Positions 1-14,092 of a stretch of 64,000 nt of DNA are shown piece after piece. The DNA is from Rhizaria sp. SCN 62-66. Lineage: Eukaryota; Rhizaria, unplaced. The notes under the pieces were generated by a model. The model saw only the letters and a list, made by a program, of their open reading frames with translations. It was not told the DNA's origin and ran no database searches. Every line of letters begins with the position of its first letter. Position 1 is the stretch's first letter. The stretch covers positions 1-64,000 of the forward strand of contig MEDY01000088.1 in the NCBI GenBank assembly GCA_001724265.1, read 5' to 3'. The position numbers were made by a program, and so were the translations under genes.

Positions 1-228
1 CTTCTTACCGGTGTTGCGGCCGTGGAACATCATCGAGTTGACGAGGCGCTCGACGACGGGGCAGGACGCCTTGCGGAAGGCGCGCTTGGCGTAGCGGCCA
101 GCGGTGTGGGGAGCGTACACAGCGCGCTTCTTGATGGTGATGTAGTCCACGAGGGAAAGGTCGGGGACGGAGACATCGTCGAGGGAGAACTTGTTAAAGA
201 GGCGGACCTCGTTGGCAAACGTAGCCAT
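1..228 (-). CDS. RPS5: 40S ribosomal protein S5 (uS7), N-terminal part, cut by the window edge
   Basis: Structural protein of the small ribosomal subunit head, near the mRNA exit and E site. The 76 visible codons begin with ATG at 228 (reverse strand) and read [15 protein letters not shown], then [35 protein letters not shown] and [13 protein letters not shown]. These match the eukaryotic S5 pattern of DYI, [31 protein letters not shown] and GKK. The rest of the protein lies beyond position 1. The frame is open to the edge and has no intron in this part. The neighbour on the right is POP4 on the same strand. The identification is very secure; the start is supported because the conserved sequence begins within a few residues of this Met. 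Confidence 0.95.
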   Translation of the reverse strand, partial: MATFANEVRLFNKFSLDDVSVPDLSLVDYITIKKRAVYAPHTAGRYAKRAFRKASCPVVERLVNSMMFHGRNTGKK

Positions 229-756
229 ACTAACCACTGTGACGAACGTAGCGACGAGAACAAAGTCATTGAATGTAAACATGAACAAGGTGAGCTCCAG
301 TCAAAAGCGGCCCAATGATGACGCGGTCCGTGGAACGCGTCAACGTCGTGCTAAGACACATGCAATATAGTATTGCATAGAATATAGCATATTATATTGT
401 GATAGTGGCATTGCATTCACAAAGATTTAGTATATGATTCGCTATGAGGATCGTTTAAACTTGCGCGACCTCGACGCGGTCAGTCAACCTCGACGATTTT
501 TGCGAACCTGCCACGACCACAAACACCACACAGCAACTGTCACTGTGTCACAATGCTAAAACAGTTCCAGTGGTCCAAAGCTATAGTGAGTGCAAATGGA
601 TTTTGGAACGGAGTCTTTAGTGTATTCAACTGATTTTATAATACAAAATCTGTACAATCGACCTTCGTATTCCTGGCCATACGAGACAGGAGCATATTGT
701 TCATTGTGAGTAGTTCATTGTGAGTAACGTGAGTGCAAGCTCCGCTCCTAGACATC
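229..756. other. Intergenic: RPS5 5' flank and POP4 3' flank
   Basis: About 530 AT-rich bases between two reverse-strand genes. No open frame, tRNA or other RNA gene is evident. A perfect 14-bp tandem duplication (unit GTTCATTGTGAGTA) occupies 699-726, about 30 bases past the POP4 stop. Confidence 0.6.
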
Positions 757-1944
757 TCAAGCAATGTCGATCGTGTTGACGCCCTTGAACTTCCTGACGG
801 CGCGCTCCGTGCTGCGGTAGCACAGGTGGTCGCCGTAGAGCATCCACAACCCCGACGAGGCCTCGGCCTGCAGCGCTGCGACTGCCTCCGTGGCCGCAAC
901 CCCGCCCAGTGCCGCCGTCGCTGCAGCGGCCACCGCCGCCGCGGCCGCGTCAGCGCCCGCCGCAGCGGCCAGCGTCCGAGCGCCCGGTGCGCGAGCGCCC
1001 GGTGCGGCCAGCGGGTCAAGGTGCGTGAGCGGAACGCCGAAGACGGCGCCGCGCTTGGGGATCGTGCGCACGCGCCCGTCGGCGCCGGCGACGCGGAGCG
1101 CCTCCTGCGTCTCGACCGCAACCAGCCCCTGCAGCCCCACGAGCGCGGGGCTCTTGCTGCGCAGCACGTGCACGTATGCGCCGTGCAGGTCCGCGCGCAG
1201 CAGCTTCGCGCCCGCGGGGCCCTGCGACGCCGCGGTGGCAGCCGCCGCCAGCGCCGCCGCCGCCGCAGGCGTCGCAGTGAACCCCGCCGTCGCAGAGGCG
1301 CCAGCGCTCGCACCAGCGGCGCCGCCGGTGGGGGCTGCGGAGGCGAGCGCGGTGGCGGACGCGGTGGCGGATGCGGCGGAGCGCAGGTGGTCGTCGCCGA
1401 CTGCGGCCGCGATGTACTTGCGCCAGAGCAGGTGCAGCGGCCACAAGCCTCCGAACGGGGCGGCCGCCAGGCCCGTCTGGGCGGTGGGAGCGGAGGTAGC
1501 AGCACGCGCAACAGCAAGTGAGGAGGCGTCGGTCTCTGCGCTTGCGTGTTGTTGCTTGCGGCCGCCCGCGAAGCGCGGCGCGGTCTCGGGCAGGTCGAGC
1601 GCGCGGGGTAGCACCGTGAGGCAGCGGCGCTTGCGCTCGCGGGCGGTCATGGCGTGCTTCGCGGCCGAGGCCGTCTGCGAGTGCAAGCGCTTGCGGCGGC
1701 GCTCGGCTGACTCCGCCTTGCGCGGCTCCGTAGCCAGGTAGACGGCCTTGTTGCGCACCTTGGCGTCGTAAACAGCGTCGGCGTCGGCGGTGTACGGAAG
1801 CAGCGTGGACAGGTGGCCGCGCACTGACGGCGCGGGCGCACGGAAGTGTGTGCTCACACCCGTCGCGGACTCGGAGGCCGTCAGCGGCTGGTAGATGGGC
1901 GACGTCAGGTCGCTGACAAGCGACGGAAGCCCTGCGTTGCTCAT
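757..1944 (-). CDS. POP4: RNase P/MRP protein subunit POP4 (Rpp29)
   Basis: RNA-binding subunit of nuclear RNase P and RNase MRP, needed for tRNA 5'-end and rRNA processing. The protein is 395 residues, with ATG at 1944 and TGA at 757-759. The Rpp29 fold is in the C-terminal third: LLRADLHGAYVHVLRSKSP, ALVGLQGLVAVET, VRTIPKRGAVFGVPL, then GLWMLYGDHLCYRSTERAVRK and FKGVNTIDIA. These correspond to the family's ADLHGA, SKCPSYVGI.GI...E, VIPK..CVF, and GS...R.SERS.KKFK motifs. A long Ala-rich insertion of roughly 70 residues separates the core from its last strand, so the protein is longer than most Rpp29 proteins. The N-terminal half is basic (ERRRKRLHS, RERKRR), as expected for an RNA binder. 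Confidence 0.9.
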   Translation of the reverse strand: MSNAGLPSLVSDLTSPIYQPLTASESATGVSTHFRAPAPSVRGHLSTLLPYTADADAVYDAKVRNKAVYLATEPRKAESAERRRKRLHSQTASAAKHAMTARERKRRCLTVLPRALDLPETAPRFAGGRKQQHASAETDASSLAVARAATSAPTAQTGLAAAPFGGLWPLHLLWRKYIAAAVGDDHLRSAASATASATALASAAPTGGAAGASAGASATAGFTATPAAAAALAAAATAASQGPAGAKLLRADLHGAYVHVLRSKSPALVGLQGLVAVETQEALRVAGADGRVRTIPKRGAVFGVPLTHLDPLAAPGARAPGARTLAAAAGADAAAAAVAAAATAALGGVAATEAVAALQAEASSGLWMLYGDHLCYRSTERAVRKFKGVNTIDIA

Positions 1945-2416
1945 TGTGTCAGTAGCTCGCGCTCCTGTTCAGTCCGATGCGTGTCCTTGAGTCTGTGAAA
2001 CGGGCTGAAGTGTCTTGGCTGAGAGGATGCAGTCGGAGGATGAAGGTGGCGGATTAGTTAAAACATAGAATGTTCACCGCAATGACCGTCAATAGCACAG
2101 CTCGTTAGATATCATGGCATATCTTGTATCAACGGCGTCTTTATAAAATAATTACATCGACTGTGTTTGTTTCTACATTGAATAACCTTTTGCTAACATC
2201 GCCGCCTCGCTGTCCGTGTCTTGCCTCTCGGACTGTAGCGCGCACTTTCGCTTTCCGCTGGAGAGTGTCGTATAACCTTGCATTAGAACGACAAGACCCA
2301 GTCTTGTGCAATTAATTGTGATTTATTTCATCTTCTGTAGTGCTATTGTGTCAAAGCATATCCTTTTACGCTAGAATAGCCCTCCCAGCAAAGTCTGCTG
2401 GCACCCCTAAGCCTGC
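1945..2416. other. Divergent intergenic region between POP4 and the poly(A) polymerase gene
   Basis: About 470 AT-rich bases that must hold the promoters of two diverging genes. I see no TATA-like consensus I would defend, no RNA gene and no conserved open frame. Confidence 0.5.
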
Positions 2417-5400
2417 ATGTCGCACCCCGCTGCACGCCTCGCTAAGGCAACCCCAAGGGTTGCGCATGCATTAGGTCATCTCCCACCTGTTACATCGACT
2501 GCGTATGGACCTGTGATGGCGCGCGGCTTGCTCGCAGCTGCCGATAACCGCTTGCTGCAGCGCTCTTGCGCCTCCACAGTTGCATCCTTGTCTGCCGTCG
2601 CATCCCAGCCTGTCGTCACGTCTTGTCCAGTGCGCGGATTTGCGCAGCGCCCATATCACCTACCGCAGCGCGGTGGCGATGCCGTGACCGCGCTGCCTGC
2701 GTGGGGCTCCCGCAGGCTTTCGGAGCTGTTCGAGCTGGCCCCGGACCGCGTGCCCGGCACTGTCGGCGGCTCTGCGCGGGGCTCTGAGCGTGGCTTCGCA
2801 CGCGACTCCGAGAGCGGCACCCAGCTCGGCCGCCGTCAGCGCGAGCACGACAACGAGGGGGCCGGTCGCGCGCGCCACGCGCGCCGCCGCGTCTTGAACC
2901 GCGCCGGCGCACATCTCGACGCCACGGCTCTCGACGCTGGCTCCACGGCGCCCGGCGCACAAAGTCGTTTGCATGCGCAGTCCCAGACGCACGCACACCC
3001 CCAGTCCTTGCCTCTGCGTGAGTAGGCGTTTGCGGAAGACTCGTCGCTGGCGGATGTCATGACCGAAGACGCGCTGTGCGCTGCGTACGTGCTGTCGCTG
3101 CACAACACAGCCGACAACGCGCGCAGCGGCGCGCTGACACAGACGCGGGCGCCCCGCGCGCGGCTCGGCGAATCGGCTGGCGCTGTGGCCGCGATCGGGG
3201 GCATCGGCGGCGGTGTCCACCTTGACTCTGGCGCGGTTGTGCAAAGCGAGGTGGCAGGGTTCACTTCGATAACGCAAGAGGACGCCAACGACTCGTACAG
3301 GCGCACGACAGTTCGCACACTTGGTAGCGCCCAAAACGTCATGCATGTACCCCATGCGAGCGGTTCCGTGGACGTTGTGCGTCATTCTCACACCGCCCAA
3401 ACTGAGCTCGCTGATGCGTCCCCTGTGTCATCTCAGACAGGGTCAGAGCGTCTGGCAGCCACCGATGCGACGAGCGATACGGTCAAGGCCGAGTCCGCGG
3501 CGCCTGCCAACCCGTGGGCCGGCACCGGCGTGGGCGCCAACGTCGACATCATCGGGCTGCTGGCCGCGTTCTCGCCGCCGCGGCCGTCCGCGCTCACGGT
3601 CACCGTCACGGCCAATAAGGCCAGTCCGCTGGCGCACCCGGTCCGGACCTACGCGATGCCCGCAAGCGCCGATGCCAGCAGCGACCCCGACGCGGGCGCT
3701 GGGGCGAGCCCTGTTGCGGCATGTGCTGGCGCGGTGACGGAGACCGAGCCAGCTTTCGGCGATGACCTGCTGCTCTCCAGTGGTGCCGAGTCTGCTGCGG
3801 CTGATGATACGGGCAATAGTGACGGCAATCGGTCCACGTCCGTGCCTGCGCCTCACACGGTCCAGAACGGCCATCCTGTGGCGTCAGATGTCTTGCTGCG
3901 GAGCCTGCTAAGCACGTTGCCCGACTCTCTCTTTGTAGCCTCTCAAACATCTGCATCCGCTAGCCCGGCCCCAGTGCTAGCGCCGCTCACTCCCCGCCTC
4001 TCCGCATTCGCAGCGTCGACTTACTGCTCCTACAGCGCGCACGCCGAGGCGCTGCTGCAGCACCCAACTCTGCGCGCGCAGGTCGCCACCGCCGTGGCCG
4101 CCACGCGCACCTACGTCTAGGACTAGTACGCCGCGCCGCTGACCGATGCGGCGAGCCCGTCCGCGTCTTGGCGCGACTGGGCCGCGCTCGTGCGCTACCG
4201 CAACGTGCAGCGCACACTGCGACGCGAGCTCGCGCCCCTGCTGTAGGAGCGCGCGCTGCGCGGGCTTGGAGTGGACGCGTATCCCGCGTTCGTGCTCACG
4301 GAGCAAGTCGGCGATGCGGGCGGCGCAGATGAGACCGCGCTCATCATGCTTCTGCACGATGCAGCGGCCGTGAATAATGTCATTATGAAAACCAACGATG
4401 TCAGTGACCACAGCTCTTCTAAATCTGAGCTGTCTGTGCTTGATAAGTTCTTCATGCGGGCCGAACACAAGGGTCGTTTGAAAGCGTTGAGTCACCCTTG
4501 GTTTGACAGTCCGTACACGCCTGATTACGGCAGCAACAATGCATGTGCTGATTACAGTTTCAATGATGCAAACACAACAGATGCTGATGTTAGCGCACAT
4601 CACTTTGCTCCTTTGGCTACTGTGGCTGCAACGCTGCGCATGAACGCGGCGCTACACGGCGCGACTCTGGTACCATTCGGCTCGACCACCACAGGTCTAG
4701 CGCCGCCTCAGTCGAAAGTCGTGCGCTTTGGTGGCTCTGACATCGATGTTGCCCTGCTCGGCTTGGGTCCACTTGGCGAAAGCGACGGCACGGTTGCCTT
4801 CTTCGGCTCGACCGACACCGCGCGCCACGTCTTCATGTTGCAGCGCATGGCTGAAGACCGTGTGCTGCTCAACGAGTTCGGCTATTCGTTCGCGTCGCGC
4901 CGCTACCGCGCCGCGCTCGAGACGCTGGACCCCAGTATCGTGCCCTTAGTCGCTAACGCGCTTACCAGTGCGGCGCCCACCGTGCACCAGCGCACCGTTG
5001 ACGCGACCGCGCCCGCTTTCACCAGCTTGATCAGTCGCGCCGCCGCCGGCTCGTCGAGCGCGCCACACATGGCGGTTGCACCGCCGACTCTGGCGTCGCT
5101 CGTCGTGCCGTCCGCTGCGGCCGCGCTATCCTACGACGCCGCGAGTGCGATGTTCCCGGCAGCGGACTGCGTGTATGGTCCTGTCGCCGCCGCAGAGGCG
5201 GCCGCGGCTGGTTCTCCTGACACTGCGCGACTGCGCGGCTCGCTCTTTGCTGAGGTTCGCGAGGCCGGCAATGGGGTGCACGAGGCACGACACCGTGCGC
5301 GTGCCTCCGGCAAGTCCTCGCCGCTCGACGTGGTCCCCACCGGGACACTCTCTGTCGCCGCAGTGGCTCCAGCTATTGCCGCATGGTATCGTGGAGTCGC

Positions 5401-6400
5401 CTGCGATCCATCAGTCGTGGCCGCTACTCCAGACTCTGTCAAATCTAGCACGGCATCGAAGGCTCCAGTAAGTGTTGCCACGAAGCTTTCGCTGTCGTCT
5501 GCGAAGCGTAATGTGAGTGTGCGTGTTGCGGGCGTACTCGCGGCAGCAGGGCTTCCCACTGAGGCCCTCACGCACGAGCGCATCCGCGTCCCCGTCGTTA
5601 AGGTATCCGTCTCTCGCTCGGTCCCGAAGTGTCCTTCGGCATCCTCGGAGTCTAAGGTCGGGACTGCGAATGACGCAGCGTCCGAAGCGGCTACAAAGCC
5701 GGAAGATAAGCATGCTGCTCCTGTCTGGCATCAGCCCTTCTCCGAGGCTGCGCGCGACAGCAGTCGCGTAGTCTGTGACATCTCGGTGAACAACTCGCTG
5801 GGCATTCTCAACTCGCGGCTGCTGCGCACGTACGCACGGTGCGACCCGCGGTTCCCGGTGTTGACGATGCTGGTGAAACAGTGGGCGCAAGCGAACTCGC
5901 TGCACGGTGCCCAGCACGGCCGGTTGTCAAGCTATGCGTGGGCGGTGTTGGTTCTCTTCTACCTGCAGACCGGTCCTGAGCACCCAGTGTTGCCGCGTCT
6001 GCAGGCTCTGACGCCGTTCCTGCCCGACGACACCTTCGCGCCTTTCCTGGTCAACGACATGGTGGTGGGCCTCTCGCGCCGCGACTGGGGCCCCATCGCG
6101 TCGCATTCGCTCAACAAGGACTCGATTGCCACGCTGCTCACGGGCTTCTTCACGTACTACGCGCGCTTTGACTTTGGCAGCTACGCGGTCTCGCCGCGTC
6201 TCGGCTGCGTGCTTCCTACTGGCTACAAGACGCGGTACGGCCACGCGCGTCCAGCCTCGCTGTACATCGAGGACCCGCTCGACGTGACGCATAACCTCGC
6301 GCGCCAATGCTCTCGGGACTTTGTATCCCAACTCTCGCGCGAGCTTTTCCGCGCTGCGCGTGTCATGGAACCAATCGAACCGAAGTACAGGCGTCAGTAA
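2417..6400 (+). CDS. Mitochondrial-type poly(A) polymerase / terminal nucleotidyltransferase, read with UAG as sense
   Basis: Adds nucleotides to RNA 3' ends; probably mitochondrial. If TAG is a sense codon this is one frame of 1327 residues from ATG 2417 to TAA 6398-6400, with no TAA or TGA inside. In-frame TAGs lie at 3023, 4118, 4124 and 4244 (residues 203, 568, 570, 610). The N-terminus is basic and Asp/Glu-free (MSHPAARLAKATPRV, then PVRGFAQRPYH), like a mitochondrial presequence. The catalytic domain begins with FGSTTTGLAPP and FGGSDIDVALLG (Asp775, Asp777). A candidate third Asp, VVCDISVNNSLG (Asp1121), follows an insertion of about 340 residues. The PAP-associated domain is seen in VKQWAQANSL, LSSYAWAVLVLFYLQTG and IEDPLDVTHNLAR. 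Under the standard code only the last part (ATGs after 4246) would be annotated. The family is sure; substrate (A or U) and localisation are inferred. Confidence 0.85.
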
Positions 6401-6431
6401 GCACACGCCCGCTTGAACTTGAATGTGAAAG

Positions 6432-7521
6432 TTACTCCGTGTCCAAGAGAGCTAGTATGCGTCGAATGAGCTCTTGAACTGCGTCAGTGTCGGCAATGGT
6501 GTATGTCGCCTTTGTGTCCACGTCGTCGGCGCTGTCGACAACATGGTCTTCTTTTTGCTGACTGTTTCCGACAGCTGCTGTAACGTTCGCCCCTGACGCT
6601 GTGACCCTGACGCCGACGCCACTGTTGGTGTCTGCGAGCTGAGCAAAAGCATCCTCGTCCGTTACATCATCACCCACGTACACTCCAAACAGCACACAAC
6701 TACCGCAGCTTTCGACGTTGGCATTGTCTTGGTAGTGTATGGTTGGGGCGGTGCGCGCTGCAGCTGCATGTGCGAGAACTGCGGCAACGCCAGCGCCTTT
6801 ATGTGGACTCCTGCGCGCGCGGATCTCCCATACTTTTTTCCCTCGTGTCAACCGGAGAAGTGGGGCAAAATCACACCGTTCAGCCTCAGCGTGCACTGCG
6901 GCGGCCACTGCCGCAACCCCCGCTGCCGTGGGCACGTTGCGGTAGTGCACGGGGATACTAAAAATGTTGAACAGGATTATTTGGCAACAATTATGAGATG
7001 ATGGTGACGCGTGGCATGCAACAAACTTAAGCTTATGCTCGTGACAACTGGGCCTACCTGTGTGGCGCATTTTCGATCAAGCAGCCATCCACGCCCTGTA
7101 GCGCGTCCATCAGCCTTGTACGACACTGTGTCAATGCCTGCTTCAGTACATCATCTTCCCCCGCATCTTCAACCTCTGTACGCGGCAACAGCGTTGCGAG
7201 CGGGACACTCTCGTTGGCATGTGGGAGGCGGATTTCCGCGCCGTGGCTACCGACGAGGTATGCCTCTGGCACGGGCACAAACCGAGCCAGCACGGCACAG
7301 GAGCGTCCTGAAACAATCGCGAGCGGCACGCGTCCTGCGAGTGTGCGCAACAGCGGCAGCGCGGCTGCGGGCAGCGCGGCCGCTGCGGGGTCGGCGACGA
7401 TCGGCGCCAGCGTGCCGTCAAAGTCAAGCAATACGCACAGAGAATCTACGTGTGGTGCAAGAATCGCGTTGAACGCAGACCAGTGCTCAAGTGCGTCAGG
7501 CAGAGTTGACACAGGCTGCAT
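6432..7521 (-). CDS. Trehalose-6-phosphate phosphatase (two exons)
   Basis: Dephosphorylates trehalose 6-phosphate to trehalose; a HAD-superfamily enzyme, probably cytosolic. Exons are 7521-7058 and 6957-6432 on the reverse strand. The 100-nt intron (7057-6958) starts GTAGGC and ends TTTTTAG. The spliced protein is 329 residues and ends with TAA. Motifs: LLDFDGTLAPIV with nucleophile Asp33 and Asp35, AIVSGRS, YLVGSHGAEIR, then across the splice ENAPHS-IPVHYRNV, RGKKVWEIRARRSPHKGAG and GVYVGDDVTDEDAF. All core HAD residues are present, so it should be active. An upstream TTG in the same frame was ignored; ATG 7521 is the first Met. It is a free-standing phosphatase without a synthase domain. 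Its stop lies 31 bases from the stop of the convergent poly(A) polymerase gene. Confidence 0.93.
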
Positions 7522-7995
7522 GGTGATGGTGTTATGCTGCGACTTGAAATCGAACAACGACGGAGAGCTAAATGAGTATTTATTAAATTATCATATTGTG
7601 TTACCTAGTACTTTCTTATAAACATATTGATTTTAAACATAGCCATCTTGAGTGCTTTCCGTTGACGTACTAAAATCGTGTGCTTCCGCTCGCTGTCGTC
7701 AGTCATGCAGGATAAATGAAGGGATGGAATGGGTATAGTGTTTCATCAAGTGAAATACATGGTGGATCGCCAAGTTTAATTGGTAGGACACATCATATTT
7801 CAACGTCATCTTGTTCAACTGACGCTATAATGAAGTACATGTACCGTGTATTAGTGTAACCGTTATGCTTGGTTGTGGCAGTGTGACGGAGGAGACGACG
7901 AAGGGCGAGATCGCCTAACTTTCGTCCGCTGGATCTTTAGAATTTGATCGTCAACAGCCGTGAAACGCAATTACCTGGATCAAACGCGTACGTTA
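7522..7995. other. Divergent intergenic region between trehalose phosphatase and TGS1
   Basis: About 470 AT-rich bases carrying the 5' flanks of both genes. I see no RNA gene, repeat or conserved frame here. Confidence 0.5.
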
Positions 7996-10858
<2,863 letters not shown>

Positions 10859-11566
10859 GTGCGGCCTGGACACTTGTGCTCATAAGAGGATGTTAAATAG
10901 TGAACATGTGTTATATAATATTGGTGTCAACGGGATTTGACTGTTTTATCAACAAAATACGCGTCACTGTAGTGGATTCTATCAGAAGTCGATACGTGAC
11001 GCGTAACTCAAGCTCTTTGACAAATCGTGAATACACCTGCAAATTTATGTTTCGTCGCTAAAGACGTTCGTTTTTCCGTAATAAAGCATGATTTTGTACA
11101 GCATATCTTTGAGAAACAGATGCCTGGCTTGGTTGATGTGCATCTGTACTCGTCGTCATCAAGTTGGTGATAAACGCCGAAACCACGAACCATAGGGGTG
11201 TGATTGTTCTTTGGTGGCTGGTAAAATGCACACATTCAGACGCATCAAATGGACTAAGTGTCATAACGATGCACACGAAACATACGATTTTAGATGTATT
11301 GATGAACTGAAATGTGTGTGTTCTTATTATATAATCGGTGTCAAGCGTTGAACCAAATTAATCTGTCTTGGTGTGAACCCTGTTCAGCTACCCAAGATTC
11401 GTCAGCGCTCAACCTTCGTTTCAGTGCATAGCGCATGGATAACGTAGTCTGCCGATGTCGGTTCAACTGAAATAGGTTATCATTGTGCTGTGGTGCTGAT
11501 TTGTGTTGCTCAAATCTATTAGCTCATCTAAAACCCGTTGCGAACCTCGTTTCTTCTCGAGCAGAC
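10859..11566. other. Intergenic: TGS1 3' flank and phosphofructokinase 5' flank
   Basis: About 700 AT-rich bases. A pyrimidine-rich stretch ending in CGAGCAG at 11564, just before the PFK ATG, could be a 5'-UTR intron acceptor. No RNA gene or conserved frame seen. Confidence 0.5.
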
Positions 11567-13515
11567 ATGGCCACCCACCAGGGCACGCCGACGCACATTA
11601 ATCGCCAGATCCTGCCTGGCGCCGAGAAGTACTACTCGCGCCAGCTGGCGCTCTACGATCCAAAGGTTCTGAGCCAGCTGCGCATTGAGGACCACCCTGA
11701 GAAGGGTTTCGAGACTGTCAAGGTGTTCAAGATCGACAAGGTGCAGGACTTCATTCCTGACACCAAGTTCTACCCTAACGAGTTCAAGCGCACACGCGTG
11801 TCCCAGGTCCCACACTCGCGCCGCAGCCAGCCCTACTTCCGCTGGGTGCGCGACGACCAGGTCGTGATTGCCAACAACATCGTCGAGACGTTTGATGAGG
11901 CGAAGACGGCCGCCTTCAAGGACCACCTCGTGCCCTACACCTCGATGTTCCCCAAGCCCGCCGCCGCGGCCGCTGCCGCCACCGACAGCACTGACGGCAG
12001 CAGCAAGCCTGAGACGGTGTCCGCGATGCCCCCGCCGACGGTGGCGCCCGGGCGCACCGCGCTGGCGTTCCTGCAGGCTGGCCCGCGCGAGGTCATCCCC
12101 TGGCGCGACGGCGAGGTGCGCGCGGCCATCGTCACCTGCGGCGGCCTCTGCCCGGGCCTCAACAACGTCGTCCAGGAGCTCTTCTCCTCGCTGTACTACA
12201 ACTACGGCGTGGAGACGGTCTACGGCATCCGCTCCGGCTACCGCGGCTTCTGGCAGTCCGAGTACCAGCCCTGGCTGCGGCTGACGCCGGAGCTGACTCG
12301 CTCCATTCATGAGCTGGGCGGCTCCATCCTGGGCTCCTCGCGCGGCGGCTTCGACGTCACCAAGATCGTCAACGCGCTTGAGGTGTACGGCATCAACCAG
12401 CTGTACATCATCGGCGGCGACGGCACGCACCGCGGTGGCGGCGACATCCTCGCCGAGGCGCGCCGCCGCAAGCTCAAGCTCACCGTCGCCTGCATCCCCA
12501 AGACGATCGACAACGACGTGGGCATCATCGACCGCTCCTTTGGTTTTGACACGGCCGTGGCTGAGGCGCGCAAGGCCGTCTCCTCGGTTGTGCTCGAGGC
12601 CCAGTGCACGCGCAACGGCGTAGGAATCGTCAAGCTCATGGGCCGCCACGCCGGGTATATCGCCGCCCACGCCACGCTCGCCTCGCGCCAGGTATGTACA
12701 CAGCGTGGAAAACAACGAATTGATAGATATTGGATTGGTACTCGACACAAGTGCATGTATTCTAGATCTGCACATGATAACTCACTCGAACTCATCTCTT
12801 CCTCGGTCTTTCGTAACTTTCCTTGGCGTAGGTCGACGTGTGCCTGATCCCCGAGGTGCCGTTCCACTTGCATGGCGCGCACGGGCTGCTGCCGCACCTG
12901 GAGCGCGTGCTTAAGGCGCAGCACTCGGCCGTTGTCGTCGTCGCCGAGGGCGCGGGCGAGGACGTCATGGCGCGCGCTGCGCTGGCCGCGGGCGCTCAGG
13001 GCGCGGGCGAGGTGCAGCGCGACGCGTCGGGCAACGTCAAGCTGGGCGATATCGGCCACTTCCTGTCGGGCGCGGTCAGCGAATACTTTGCGGACCGCGG
13101 GCGCGGCGTGTCGGTCAAGTATGTCGACCCCAGCTACATGATCCGGTCCGTGCCGGCCGACGCCGAGGACGCAGTCTACTGCCTCTTCCTCGCCTCGCAC
13201 GCTGTGCACGGCGCCATGGCCGGGCTCACGGGCTTCTCCGTCGGGCTTGTCACGGGCCGCACCGTGTACCTGCCGCTCGAGGCCGTGGTCAAGGCGTCTC
13301 CGTCGTACATGAACCCGCGCGGTAGCACCTGGGAGCGCATCCTCAGCATGACTCATCAACCCAACTGGGGCGACCCGGACGTCTGTGAGGACGCCGCCGC
13401 CTCCGACGCCGCCGCGCTCGCCAGCGCCAACAAGAAGAAGGCAGCTGCGGCCGCAGCGGCGTCGGCGACCTCGGCCGTTAAGCCCATTGTGTACGACGGC
13501 AAGGCCAAGCTTTGA
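11567..13515 (+). CDS. 6-phosphofructokinase, plant/protist ATP-type (two exons)
   Basis: Phosphorylates fructose 6-phosphate to fructose 1,6-bisphosphate, the committed step of glycolysis. Exons are 11567-12691 and 12832-13515, with a 140-nt intron (GTATGT...GTAG) in phase 0. The product is 602 residues, stop TGA. Motifs: VTCGGLCPGLNNVVQEL, YGIRSGYRGF, IIGGDGTHRGG (283-291), ACIPKTIDNDVGIIDRSFGFDTA (catalytic PKTIDND at 311-317), VKLMGRHAGYIA, then across the splice CLIPEVPFHLHG and KYVDPSYMIRSVPA. GGDGT rather than GGDDS, in this protist/plant clade, points to ATP rather than pyrophosphate as phosphoryl donor. That is an inference from family knowledge. A poly-Ala-containing segment (about residues 130-165) and an Ala-rich tail are additions. 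ATG 11567 was preferred over an upstream GTG. Confidence 0.92.
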
Positions 13516-14092
13516 AGCACGTGTAAATATACTTTGGTAACAGGGATTGAAAAAGTGGCTGACAGGACAGTGCGAACTGTGTGTTGTGCGGATAATACAT
13601 GCAATGGCCATATTGGATGTTGTGGGGCTTAATGATGTTCACGGCTTTTGGATACATAACTATTGATTTATATCGCGCTGTGACTTGAAACATCTCCGGC
13701 ACTGCAACGGATTTCTCCAACCTGCTCACGGTCACTTCCCACAGTCACTTTGCCTTCGACAGTGGGTTGAACGGAAATTGAACGCTTGAAGCGAGGAATC
13801 ACACGCCGGTCTTAACCTGTACATGCATAATTTTGTCTTTGCATTGATTTTGTATTGATATAATATATACTTAATCGCGAACACCCGAAGACGGTCATAA
13901 AATGTGTTTACAGCTTTCAGAAGCCTGACTAACTGGCCCACCAACAACCCAAACGCTCACCCCCAAAAACTGCTTTTGCTCATCGGACTCTGCACAGGCG
14001 ACTTTTTTTCTAGACCCGTTGGCTATTCAAACCACACTTCTACACGTAATTTTTATCCTCTTCGCTTCAGGAGAGCGTCCAACCTCTGGGCA
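13516..14092. other. Intergenic: PFK 3' flank and 5' flank of the secreted protein gene
   Basis: About 580 bases, AT-rich. A pyrimidine-rich CTCTTCGCTTCAG ending at 14070 may be the acceptor of a 5'-UTR intron of the next gene. Nothing else is supported. Confidence 0.5.

Noticed and set aside
733-1521. 262-residue forward frame across POP4.
   Set aside because: Arg/Ala-rich shadow of POP4; the reverse frame has all Rpp29 motifs.
3018-3025. GTGAGT overlapping the first TAG of the poly(A) polymerase gene could be a splice donor that removes the stop.
   Set aside because: The sequence that follows stays GC-rich and codon-like, unlike the T-rich introns here. The TAGs at 4118 and 4124 would still need separate removal.
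4126-4246. GTACGC at 4126 and CTGCTGTAG at 4246 could bound a small intron.
   Set aside because: It would leave the TAG at 4118 in place, and the interior reads as normal coding sequence (WRDWAALVRYRN) rather than AT-rich intron.
2417-6400. The poly(A) polymerase gene as a pseudogene.
   Set aside because: All interruptions are TAG, the frame is never shifted over 3984 bases, and the catalytic and PAP-associated motifs are intact.
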